Below are positions 8,495-16,441 of a stretch of 64,000 bases of DNA, one piece after another. A program made the translations under genes and the position numbers. The stretch spans positions 62,001 to 126,000 of the forward strand of contig JAFLUM010000001.1 of NCBI GenBank assembly GCA_022508805.1, given 5' to 3'. The notes beneath the pieces were generated by a model, which saw only the letters and a program-made list of their open reading frames with translations, was not told the origin of the DNA and did no database searches. The stretch comes from Oscillospiraceae bacterium (GTDB taxonomy: Bacteria; Bacillota; Clostridia; Oscillospirales; Acutalibacteraceae). Position 1 is the stretch's first letter; the number at the start of each line of letters is the position of its first letter.

Positions 8495-9643
8495 TTACAT
8501 GGATTTGCTCTTTTTCTTAATAATGAGTGCTGCGCCTACGATACCTACAAGCATAAGAACTGCAAACGGAGCAACCGTAAGAAGAATACCGGTGGGAACT
8601 GTGCCTGCACGGTTATTGTCAAAGGTGACAACCGTATTGCCGTTAAGACCATCGTTATTTATGTATGTGGAACCGCTTGTGCCTGCTGCAACTGCAGATT
8701 CACCGTCTACGGTTACGCCATAAGTAGCTGTGTAACCGTCAGGATTTTCCGAAACCATATACTGAGCGCCGCTGGGAAGACCTTGAACGGTGATGGTTTC
8801 ACCGTGTTTCAGCCAGAACACCGCTGCACCTGCGCCGGCGTTGACAGAAATCGTTTCCGGATTGGTCTCGTATTCGCTATTGACGACAACATCGTAGCTG
8901 TCAGTGTTAGCGCCGCCGATAATGGTAACCGTTACCTGGAAATACTTATTTCTAGAAGCCTGGTTACCGGAAACATTTTTTCCAATAGTCAGGTCATATG
9001 TACCGTAAAGGTTTTCAAAGCCGCTGCCCTTTGCAAACTGACCAGCATCACTGCCGGTGGAGCCGTTTGCCTTAATAGTATCGTTCGAATTGATAAGGAA
9101 AACGCCCTGAATCGTCAGAGTATCTACTGCATCGTCTGCACGCTCAACATACACGTCAATGTATTTGGTTGCAGGATCAGCAAGAGTAACGCCGGCGGGA
9201 AGACCTGCTTCGGGAGCGCTCTCGGTGATAGCATAGCGATATACGCCGGGCTCGGTGAACTCAACTGCGGAGAAATCTACTTCGATCTCTGTCTCAGCGT
9301 ACTTCTTATCGGTTGATCCGCCGGGAAGATTCTCGCCGCTGACGTTAGTCTCCTGGTCATCGATGAACTGGACAGATCCGGTAGCTCCTGCAACACCATC
9401 CATAATTCCAGCGGAAATTACGAATTCATCTGAAGCCACATCAGGGGGAGTTGCGCTTGTAACCGTATAATTGATCGTTGTTTGCGGTACATGGGCGTCT
9501 TTATCCATAATCAAATAGACGGGTACTTTAATAGAGGTGCTTACACCACTTGACCCGCCCAGCGCTAATGTGGGCACAGCCAGAACCATGCACAGTATCA
9601 ACGCAAGCGAAATGGACATAATACGTGCTAACTTTTTGTTCAT
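8495..9643 (-). CDS. FctA/Spy0128-like major pilin
   Basis: A 382-residue secreted protein with a clear signal peptide (MNKKLARIM then a hydrophobic core ending PTLAL) and two Ig-like domains. The first has the pilin pattern (FTEPGVYRYAITES); the second (FQVTVTIIGG ... GETITVQGLPSGAQYMVSE) is a DUF7601-type domain also present at the end of the tip protein. The C-terminal sorting signal is VPTGI (349-353), a hydrophobic helix and KKKSKSM; VPTG-type motifs are typical of FctA substrates of class B pilus sortases. An ATG six bases earlier (9649) is only 3 bases from the AGGAG site, so I place the start at 9643, where spacing is 9. It is probably the repeating subunit of the fibre. Confidence 0.87.
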   Translation of the reverse strand: MNKKLARIMSISLALILCMVLAVPTLALGGSSGVSTSIKVPVYLIMDKDAHVPQTTINYTVTSATPPDVASDEFVISAGIMDGVAGATGSVQFIDDQETNVSGENLPGGSTDKKYAETEIEVDFSAVEFTEPGVYRYAITESAPEAGLPAGVTLADPATKYIDVYVERADDAVDTLTIQGVFLINSNDTIKANGSTGSDAGQFAKGSGFENLYGTYDLTIGKNVSGNQASRNKYFQVTVTIIGGANTDSYDVVVNSEYETNPETISVNAGAGAAVFWLKHGETITVQGLPSGAQYMVSENPDGYTATYGVTVDGESAVAAGTSGSTYINNDGLNGNTVVTFDNNRAGTVPTGILLTVAPFAVLMLVGIVGAALIIKKKSKSM

Positions 9644-9722
9644 AATCATGAACTCCTTTCAATTATTAAGCTTTTAGCTTTATTTTTTATATTTAACAGG
9701 TCATTTGCCTGTTATAACGGGG

Positions 9723-10262
9723 TTAAAATCCGCGCCGTCGGAAAATAAAGATAACTTTGCCTTTCAGCGCGTCTTTGGTGACCACGCCGTTTGTGCGGCT
9801 GTCGCTCAGATCGGAGCGGTAGTCATTGAGAACTACAAACTCGCCTTCACCTAAGGTGTAAGGCAGAGTAAAATCAGTATCAAGAATTTGCGTGGGATAG
9901 AAAATCTCTTCGCTTGGATGAGAGCCGTTTATCAAAATCCCCTGTTCGTTACCGTCTACGGTATCTCCGGGTCTTGCTAAAATTCGCCCAAACCGAATTT
10001 GATTGCCTATCTCATATGCCACAACGTCACTGCTGTGGTATTCACCCAGCTTATAGGTAACGCACAAATCGCCGTCCCTGAGTGCCGGGTACATATTGTT
10101 ACCGTTTAATCGAAATATGCCAAATATAAAAACCAGTGCCAGCCAAATAATCAGCGCAACAACCGTAAGCTTTATTAAAAGATGCAGCAGCGCTTTTTTA
10201 ACCTTTTTCTTCTCTGAAATCTTAGGATTTGACTGTTCATCGTTCAAAACTTCATTCTCCAT
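9723..10262 (-). CDS. SipA-like signal-peptidase homologue, predicted catalytically inactive
   Basis: A 179-residue S26-family protein: cytoplasmic lysine-rich N terminus, one membrane helix (about 30-50), then the type I signal peptidase fold (NGNNMYPALRDGD, SSDVVAYE, RILARPGDTVDG, GEFVVLNDYRSDLSDSR). In active enzymes the serine of GxSMxPT and the lysine of KRxxxxPGD form the catalytic pair. Here the serine is replaced by Asn56 and the lysine by Gly92. Streptococcal FCT loci encode SipA/LepA with the same two positions lost, and there it acts as an assembly factor rather than a peptidase. It lies between the tip protein and major pilin genes, as in those loci, with AAGGAGG upstream. Non-enzymatic function is inferred from the two substitutions. 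Confidence 0.88.
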   Translation of the reverse strand: MENEVLNDEQSNPKISEKKKVKKALLHLLIKLTVVALIIWLALVFIFGIFRLNGNNMYPALRDGDLCVTYKLGEYHSSDVVAYEIGNQIRFGRILARPGDTVDGNEQGILINGSHPSEEIFYPTQILDTDFTLPYTLGEGEFVVLNDYRSDLSDSRTNGVVTKDALKGKVIFIFRRRGF

Positions 10263-10268
10263 AGAGTG

Positions 10269-13067
10269 TTACCTCCTTGAAGACGGCATTTTTCGTGTCG
10301 ATTTAAGCCGTTTGGTCGTTAAGAACAGTGTACCTGCGATTACAGGAAAGAAGAACAGGATCAGCCAACCGTATTCAGTGGTGGCGTCTGTGGGAATATT
10401 GACATTCCGACTGTTCGTGAATACAGCCTCTGCCGTTTCACCGGCTGTGATAGTACCGGTTTCTCCTGTACTTGTTATTTCGTGGTCATCGTTATCAAGC
10501 TCGATTACTTCGTATGTAATTCCACCCGGCAGACCCGAAGCAGTCACACTTTGACCGTGTTTTAACGTAAAGGTTGCAACGCCGTTTGTAAATTCCATAT
10601 CACCGTATGCACCGTTGACCGTTTTATCGGATAAGGTTACTTGGAAGGTGAAATCCCTATCCCTGTCACCCATATTACCGGCTATTGACAGGCTTACGGT
10701 CAAACCGCCTAAAGAATTCTCTATTTCAAACGTCCAGCGTTCTTCATCTGTCAGATCCACTGCGCTATTGTAGTTAATGCCCTCGTTAACATCTATCTTT
10801 ACAATGTACTTTCCAACCTCTGTTGGTGCGCCTGCCAGTGCTTCATCGCTGCCGACTTTATAATATTTGACTTTGATCGTGTCACCAACGCCAATGTAGC
10901 CGTCATTTAACGTAACTGTCGCCTCTTTAGGTTCTTCGTTATACATCAAATCATTGGGAGCTTTGAAAGTGAACATTTCCGCAGTCAAATCTGCTTTATT
11001 GACAACGACCTTTACGGTCAAGGTCACATCACTTGTGCCGTAACTGCCGACGGAAAGGGGAAATATCTGCGGCTCTTTTTCGTGAGCGGTGATTTTCAGC
11101 GTATATTCGCCGACATTGATGCCTGCCGGAACAGTGAGAATATCGCCGTCAAGAGCCACATTCGTAAGACTGCCGTAATCCGTAATTGTATAAGTGAATT
11201 TGCCAGATGATGATGAACCGCCGGCATAGCGCATCCATTCGCCCAAATCTTGCCGGGCGATTTGTCCGTAGGTTGTTGTGATGACCGTGGTAGTCGCATC
11301 CTCAGCACCGAATTTTTCCCGCTGGGAAGCTACAACGGTAATATCATCATTTCCCTTAACTAAACCTGTAAACGTCTCGCCGTTCACATCACTGACACGC
11401 CATCCCACGAAGACATGGTCTGCATCCACAGGCGGATTTGGGTTCGGTAACGGAACCGTACCGCCGCTGTTTGTATATTCAACAGCATAGCTGCTGTTTG
11501 CTTCCGTTTTAAATGTAACTTTCAAAACCTTAGGGTGACCTGCACCGAGAGCCGTATTGACCAAAAGCGGATATGGGTCTTTCTGCGCTTTTACAAGCTC
11601 CTGCACCCAGACAAGCCCGCTCTGTGCTTCAAAGCTCGGGTTGACTTTTTCGGGGTTTTGCAGCATCCATGCTATCTCACCGGAATTGAAACGGGCTGCG
11701 GTTATGCTTTCCGCCTGACCGGGTACATTGCTACTGTTAATACCGCCGGTTGCAGTTCCTGTGAGGAAATAGCAGTTTGTTACCTTGCCTGCGCCATAGT
11801 TGTTTGCATTCACGCCCACAATACCGCCGGTTGCTTTGCCTGTTACGGAACCTCTGTTGTAGCAGTTTTTGACTATACCGACTTTGGTGTTTTTGCTGCT
11901 TGTGCCGGTGTAATTCTGCCCCACAATGCCGCCAGTATTGCCTGTACCGGTGACAGTAGCCTCATTATAGCAGTTTGTGATTTTTGCACTTGTTACGTTT
12001 TGTCCTACGACGCCTCCGACATAGTTTGTGCCTCTAACCTCGGCGGTGTTATAGATATAGCACTCTGAAACTTCGGCTTCGTTTTCGTTTAGACCAACAA
12101 TGCCGCCCACATAGCCGGAATCAACACCATCGATCAACCCGGCATTATAGCATCGCTTCAGCTTGCCGCCAGTATTTCTACCTGCGATCCCACCGATTAC
12201 GCCAACACTCCCCGCACCATTCACTGTACCGCTGTTGCGGCAGTTCATGATCTGAGCGTTGAGGTTATTAACGCCTACAATGCCGCCGGCATAACCAGCA
12301 TAGTTTCCGGAAATAACGATTGCTCCTTCATTGCAGCAATTTTCTACTACTGCATTATAGCCTTCGTTTAGCCCCACAATGCCGCCAACATACTCTGTAT
12401 TTCGAGTTACCGTGCCTGTGAAGTGGCAGCCGGTCACTGTACCGCTATGATTACGCCCCACGATACCGCCAGCAGACATATTGGAAGTCATGTTTCCGCT
12501 TTCACCGATTTCCCCTTCAAACTTGCAGTTTTCAATACATCCGCCGGTGGTGCTGTTCGCATCAAGGGTACCGACGATGCCGCCCACATAGGCGGCCGCT
12601 GAAATCGTACCTTTCACTGTGAGATTTTTAACAGTACCATTAGTAATATATCCAAACAAGCCCTGATAAGAGCTGTTGTTGTTGATATATAAGCCCGATA
12701 TCTTGTAATTATTGCCGTCAAACGTACCGGAGAAGATATAATTGTTGGTTCCGATTGGAGTCCAAGAGGTACCGCCGTTTAAACTTTCACCGCATACGGT
12801 GGACAAATCAATATTCTGTGTCAGTCTGAACGTTGTATAAGAATAGGTTAATTTTTTATCCGTGTCGTTGACCGAATCAGCCAGATCCTTGAGCTGTTGA
12901 GCATTGGAAATTGTGTAGGTGATTGGTTGATTTTCGGTTCCTGCAGGTGCGTATTTATAGTATGCTGTTTCGCTGTCTGCCGCCACTGCCGTTGTTCTTC
13001 CGATAGGGAGCACAGACAGGCACACAAATAACGCGAGTGCCAAGCATAAAATTCTTTTTTTCATCAT
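10269..13067 (-). CDS. GLUG-repeat surface protein, candidate pilus tip adhesin
   Basis: A 932-residue secreted protein. It has a signal peptide (1 to about 30), a region with a DIDLS-like lead and SGTFDGNNYKISGL, and seven or more GLUG-type repeats (about 160-440; GGIVGxN then xxNCYNxGxVTG). A repeat with FVGWRV (about 525-555) and further beta-rich domains follow, then a DUF7601-type domain (about 780-885) like the second domain of the major pilin. The end is a sorting signal with IPTDA (891-895), a hydrophobic helix and a basic tail. It opens the pilus operon where FCT loci encode the Cpa tip adhesin, but carries GLUG repeats rather than Cpa's thioester domain. The start has AAAGGAGG. The tip position and adhesion role are inferred. 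Confidence 0.8.
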   Translation of the reverse strand: MMKKRILCLALALFVCLSVLPIGRTTAVAADSETAYYKYAPAGTENQPITYTISNAQQLKDLADSVNDTDKKLTYSYTTFRLTQNIDLSTVCGESLNGGTSWTPIGTNNYIFSGTFDGNNYKISGLYINNNSSYQGLFGYITNGTVKNLTVKGTISAAAYVGGIVGTLDANSTTGGCIENCKFEGEIGESGNMTSNMSAGGIVGRNHSGTVTGCHFTGTVTRNTEYVGGIVGLNEGYNAVVENCCNEGAIVISGNYAGYAGGIVGVNNLNAQIMNCRNSGTVNGAGSVGVIGGIAGRNTGGKLKRCYNAGLIDGVDSGYVGGIVGLNENEAEVSECYIYNTAEVRGTNYVGGVVGQNVTSAKITNCYNEATVTGTGNTGGIVGQNYTGTSSKNTKVGIVKNCYNRGSVTGKATGGIVGVNANNYGAGKVTNCYFLTGTATGGINSSNVPGQAESITAARFNSGEIAWMLQNPEKVNPSFEAQSGLVWVQELVKAQKDPYPLLVNTALGAGHPKVLKVTFKTEANSSYAVEYTNSGGTVPLPNPNPPVDADHVFVGWRVSDVNGETFTGLVKGNDDITVVASQREKFGAEDATTTVITTTYGQIARQDLGEWMRYAGGSSSSGKFTYTITDYGSLTNVALDGDILTVPAGINVGEYTLKITAHEKEPQIFPLSVGSYGTSDVTLTVKVVVNKADLTAEMFTFKAPNDLMYNEEPKEATVTLNDGYIGVGDTIKVKYYKVGSDEALAGAPTEVGKYIVKIDVNEGINYNSAVDLTDEERWTFEIENSLGGLTVSLSIAGNMGDRDRDFTFQVTLSDKTVNGAYGDMEFTNGVATFTLKHGQSVTASGLPGGITYEVIELDNDDHEITSTGETGTITAGETAEAVFTNSRNVNIPTDATTEYGWLILFFFPVIAGTLFLTTKRLKSTRKMPSSRR

Positions 13068-13141
13068 GCTCCCTCCTTTCGGCAGTGTATCGTCTAAAAA
13101 TTCAAGTATGAAAATATTTAATGTCGAAATACTTCTATCTT

Positions 13142-13169
13142 ATTATATCATTTTTATAAAAAAAATCAA
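13142..13169 (-). promoter_or_regulatory. Promoter of the pilus operon
   Basis: On the minus strand: TTGATT (13164-13169), a 16-bp spacer containing a T6 run, then TATAAT (13142-13147). It lies about 75 bases upstream of the tip-protein start. Homopolymer tracts in promoter spacers can vary in length between cells; the full T-run here is eight bases. Confidence 0.7.
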
Positions 13170-13241
13170 TACTCGTTAAACAAAAAGTTAATAATTGTTC
13201 AATATGCGTTCCAATGTGCGAATAAAACGGCATAAAAGCAA

Positions 13242-13270
13242 TAACCGGAGGGTATCATACCTTCCGGTTA
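13242..13270 (-). terminator. Hairpin after the metallophosphoesterase gene
   Basis: A 13-bp stem (TAACCGGAGGGTA / TACCTTCCGGTTA, one G-T pair) with a 3-base loop. In the minus direction it is followed by a mixed TTGCTTTTATG stretch rather than a clean T-run, so termination may be partial. Confidence 0.6.
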
Positions 13271-13308
13271 CATAGTGACTTGATTTTTCGTTTTTGATCG
13301 GCAGCTGC

Positions 13309-14445
13309 TTAATGCCTTTTATGCTTTAAAACATGCATCGCAGTTCCTATCGCTGCCAGTGCAAATGCCGCCGGAGCTGTTTTCTTGAGAATATGCTTGA
13401 CGGAATCCACGCTGGTGGGGGCATAAGTATAAATTCCGTATTTCAATTTATTACCTGTGTCAAAATCCTCAATGTCTTCGACAGTCAGCGTATGTGTTGC
13501 AAAGTCGGACGGTGAGTTTTCGTCAAAATCGAAGAGCCGTACTCCCCTTTTCTTGCCGGGTCCGTATATATTAAAGCCGCAGCCTTGAGTATAGCCAAGC
13601 TTTATTCCCTTATATTCGCCCACAAAGCTGTTGTTGTGATCGTGACCGAAAAATGCCGCGAACACATCTCCCTTTTCACAAAAAGCATCGAATTCGCCGC
13701 TGTTCTCGGCAGGAACACTGGGTGTTTCGCCGATAAATGAGCGGTCATCAATAACCGTACGGTCAGGGTCGAGGGCAAAATATTTACCGTCATACTGCTT
13801 ATATCCCCGTGCGCTGCCCTTTGTCCCTTTCGGAACTTCCTTTAAAATCTCATAAATCTCCGGAACGGGAATATGCTGAAAGACGATTGAGGGAATATAT
13901 CTGCCGTTCTCCTCATAAAGTCTGTCACGCACCGACTTATACCAATTTATTTGATTTCCCGTGACACAGGCACACCTGCCGTCAAGGCTCATACTAAGGC
14001 TGTCGATAAGATAAATATTCAGCGTAGCGCCGTTTTTGCCGTTTACGGTCAGATTATGATTACAGTAGCCGTCTATACGGTCATCGGCGTTAAACGCAAG
14101 GCACCCCGTGTGGGAGTTGTAAATTTGTGTCTGCTCCTCTTTTGTAAGTGAAAATGCCTGATCGTCGTGATTGCCGAAAACGAAGGTAAAGGGAATACCC
14201 GACTCGTCAATAGGCTGTAAAATGTTATTTATTGCGTCAATTACCTTTTGCTTTTTGTCGCCGTAAGCAAAATTAAAGCCGTAGCCCTTTAGTTGGTCAC
14301 CTGTCAGCACAACGAGATCGGGCTTGGCAATTTTCAATGCTCGGCGTACAAAATCCACGGTTACAGACGAGGTCTTGTTTGTGTCCTGTATATCGGCAAT
14401 CTGCATTATACGGAATTTGCCGTTTTCATTAAACTTAAGTGCCAT
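13309..14445 (-). CDS. Calcineurin-like metallophosphoesterase
   Basis: A 378-residue cytoplasmic protein with the metal-binding motifs of the superfamily in order: IADIQD, LVVLTGDQL, FVFGNHDD, IVFQHIPVPEI and AAFFGHDHNN. The aspartate, asparagine and histidine ligands needed for a two-metal centre are present. There is no signal peptide. The substrate is unknown; similar proteins are annotated as putative phosphohydrolases. The frame can be extended to 14487, but those codons are the terminator of the upstream PEP carboxykinase gene. The ATG at 14445 has GGAG 8 bases upstream and gives MALKFNENGKFRIMQIAD, so I use it. Confidence 0.88.
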   Translation of the reverse strand: MALKFNENGKFRIMQIADIQDTNKTSSVTVDFVRRALKIAKPDLVVLTGDQLKGYGFNFAYGDKKQKVIDAINNILQPIDESGIPFTFVFGNHDDQAFSLTKEEQTQIYNSHTGCLAFNADDRIDGYCNHNLTVNGKNGATLNIYLIDSLSMSLDGRCACVTGNQINWYKSVRDRLYEENGRYIPSIVFQHIPVPEIYEILKEVPKGTKGSARGYKQYDGKYFALDPDRTVIDDRSFIGETPSVPAENSGEFDAFCEKGDVFAAFFGHDHNNSFVGEYKGIKLGYTQGCGFNIYGPGKKRGVRLFDFDENSPSDFATHTLTVEDIEDFDTGNKLKYGIYTYAPTSVDSVKHILKKTAPAAFALAAIGTAMHVLKHKRH

Positions 14446-14457
14446 ACCGTATTCTCC

Positions 14458-14485
14458 AAAAAATAGGACGGGATTGCTCCCGTCC
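14458..14485 (-). terminator. Terminator of the PEP carboxykinase gene
   Basis: A perfect 8-bp stem GGACGGGA / TCCCGTCC with a 4-base loop is followed on the minus strand by TATTTTTT. It lies directly in front of the metallophosphoesterase ribosome site. Confidence 0.9.
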
Positions 14486-14500
14486 ACAGTTTATTACTTA

Positions 14501-16288
14501 TTATTTAAGGTTTGCTTTGAGAGTTTCAAGCTCAGCTTTAAGTGTTTCAGGAAGCTTGTCACCGAACTTGGCATAGAACTCGCTGATACCCTCGGTCTCA
14601 GCCGTCCAGAGATCCTTATCAACGTCAAGAATGCTCTCAAGAGATTCAAGGCTTACCTCACCCTCGAGACCTTCAATGTTGATGTCCTTAGCATAAGGAA
14701 GATAGCCGATAGCGGTCTCCTGAGCGTCGACCTCGCCGTCGCAACGCTTGATGATCCATTCAAGAACACGAAGGTTATCACCGAATCCGGGCCACATAAA
14801 GTTGCCCTCGTCGTCCTTTCTGAACCAGTTGACGTTGAATATCTTGGGAGCTTTTTCGGGATCAAGTGTCTTGCCGATGTTGATCCAGTGCTGCCAGTAG
14901 TCGCCCATATTGTATCCGCAGAAGGGAAGCATTGCCATGGGGTCGCGGCGGACAACGCCGACTGCACCTGCGGCTGCGGCAGTTGTCTCGGAAGCCATAA
15001 TTGAGCCTACGAATACGCCGTGATTCCAATCTCTTGACTGATAAACCAGCGGAGCAAGCTTTGCACGTCTGCCGCCGAATACGAATGCTGAGATCGGCAC
15101 GCCCTGAAGATTTTCGAATTCAGAGCTGATGCAGGGACAGTTTACAGCGGGAGCTGTAAAACGGCTGTTGGGGTGAGCAAGATTTTTACCCTCTGCCTTG
15201 TATTCCGGTCCGTTGACCTTATTTCCGGTCCACTCCTCGGCATTAACGGGCGGATTCTTATCAAGTGCCTCCCACCAAACGGTGTTGTCGTCAAGATTAC
15301 GGGCAACGTTCGTGAAGATAGTACCCTTTCTTGTTGAAGCAAGAGCATTGGGATTGGATTTCTCATTTGTTCCGGGAGCAACGCCGAAGAAGCCGTTCTC
15401 GGGGTTGATTGCGTAAAGTCTGCCGTCGGGTCCTTTGCGGATCCAAGAAATATCGTCGCCTACGCACCAAACCTTATAGCCTTTAGCTCTGTAGCCCTCG
15501 GGCGGAATAAGCATTGCAAGGTTCGTTTTGCCGCAGGCTGAGGGGAATGCAGCGCAGATGTATTTAACCTCACCCTGAGGATTCTCAATACCGAGAATGA
15601 GCATATGCTCTGCCTGCCAACCCTCGTTTTTGCCCTGATAAGAGGCAATACGGAGAGCGAAGCACTTTTTGCCGAGAAGAACGTTTCCGCCGTAAGCGGA
15701 GTTTACGGAAATTATCGTATTATCCTCGGGGAACTGGCAGATCCATCTCTTTTCGGGGTCAACGTCGCATTTGCAGTGAAGTCCGCGAACCCAGTCGTTG
15801 CTGTCGCCGAGAACGTCAAGCACCTTTTTGCCGATGCGGGTCATAATTGCCATATTGAGAACGACGTAGATGGAATCTGTAAGCTCAATACCGATTTTTG
15901 CAAGAGGAGAACCGACGGGACCCATTGAATAGGGAATTACGTACATTGTTCTACCCTTGTAGCTGTCACGGGCGATATCGTAAAGCATCTCATATGCCTT
16001 TTCGGGGTCCATCCAGTGGTTTGTGGGACCTGCATCCTCTTCCTTTTTAGAGCAGATAAGTGTTCTGTCCTCAACGCGTGCAACGTCGTTGGGCTTTGTT
16101 CTGTGATAATAGCATCCGGGAAGAAGATCCTCGTTAAGTTTTATAAGCTCGCCTGATTCGCAAGCCTCTTTGCGAAGTCCTTCAAGCTGCTCCTCAGAGC
16201 CGTCTATCCAAACCACCTCTGAAGGCTTGACAAGTGCGATTTTTTCGTCGATCCAATCAAGGATACTCTTGTTTGTCGTGAGTGCCAT
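14501..16288 (-). CDS. pckG: Phosphoenolpyruvate carboxykinase (GTP)
   Basis: A 595-residue enzyme interconverting oxaloacetate and phosphoenolpyruvate with GTP/GDP. It is the GTP type: AAFPSACGKTNLAML is its P-loop, and CVGDDISWI, YAINPENGFFGVAPG, NTVWWEAL, FGGRRAKLAPLVYQS and VNWFRKDDEG are characteristic. Length is normal. In anaerobes it often works toward oxaloacetate, as the first step to succinate or aspartate, or in gluconeogenesis. It is a single gene with its own promoter (16352-16380) and terminator. A hairpin in the leader (16309-16326) lies just before the AAGGAG site. Confidence 0.96.
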   Translation of the reverse strand: MALTTNKSILDWIDEKIALVKPSEVVWIDGSEEQLEGLRKEACESGELIKLNEDLLPGCYYHRTKPNDVARVEDRTLICSKKEEDAGPTNHWMDPEKAYEMLYDIARDSYKGRTMYVIPYSMGPVGSPLAKIGIELTDSIYVVLNMAIMTRIGKKVLDVLGDSNDWVRGLHCKCDVDPEKRWICQFPEDNTIISVNSAYGGNVLLGKKCFALRIASYQGKNEGWQAEHMLILGIENPQGEVKYICAAFPSACGKTNLAMLIPPEGYRAKGYKVWCVGDDISWIRKGPDGRLYAINPENGFFGVAPGTNEKSNPNALASTRKGTIFTNVARNLDDNTVWWEALDKNPPVNAEEWTGNKVNGPEYKAEGKNLAHPNSRFTAPAVNCPCISSEFENLQGVPISAFVFGGRRAKLAPLVYQSRDWNHGVFVGSIMASETTAAAAGAVGVVRRDPMAMLPFCGYNMGDYWQHWINIGKTLDPEKAPKIFNVNWFRKDDEGNFMWPGFGDNLRVLEWIIKRCDGEVDAQETAIGYLPYAKDINIEGLEGEVSLESLESILDVDKDLWTAETEGISEFYAKFGDKLPETLKAELETLKANLK

Positions 16289-16308
16289 AGTATTTACTCC
16301 TTTATAAA

Positions 16309-16326
16309 ATTTCGGAAAACCGAAAT
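16309..16326. promoter_or_regulatory. Inverted repeat in the pckG leader
   Basis: ATTTCGG-AAAA-CCGAAAT, a perfect 7-bp inverted repeat between the promoter and the AAGGAG ribosome site. It could be a repressor operator downstream of the start of transcription or an mRNA hairpin near the ribosome site. Confidence 0.4.
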
Positions 16327-16351
16327 AATTTAACTATTTCATTTCTGAATA

Positions 16352-16380
16352 ATTATATCTCAAATCCTGCAAATATTCAA
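16352..16380 (-). promoter_or_regulatory. Promoter of pckG
   Basis: On the minus strand TTGAAT (16375-16380), a 17-bp spacer, then TATAAT (16352-16357). Confidence 0.75.
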
Positions 16381-16441
16381 TAGTTAAAATGTTAATATTT
16401 TGTCAATTTATTGCCGCATTTTTCACTAAATATTATATACA

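Noticed and set aside
14446-14487. Earlier start of the metallophosphoesterase gene
   Set aside because: These codons are the pckG terminator hairpin and T-run; the ATG at 14445 has the ribosome site.
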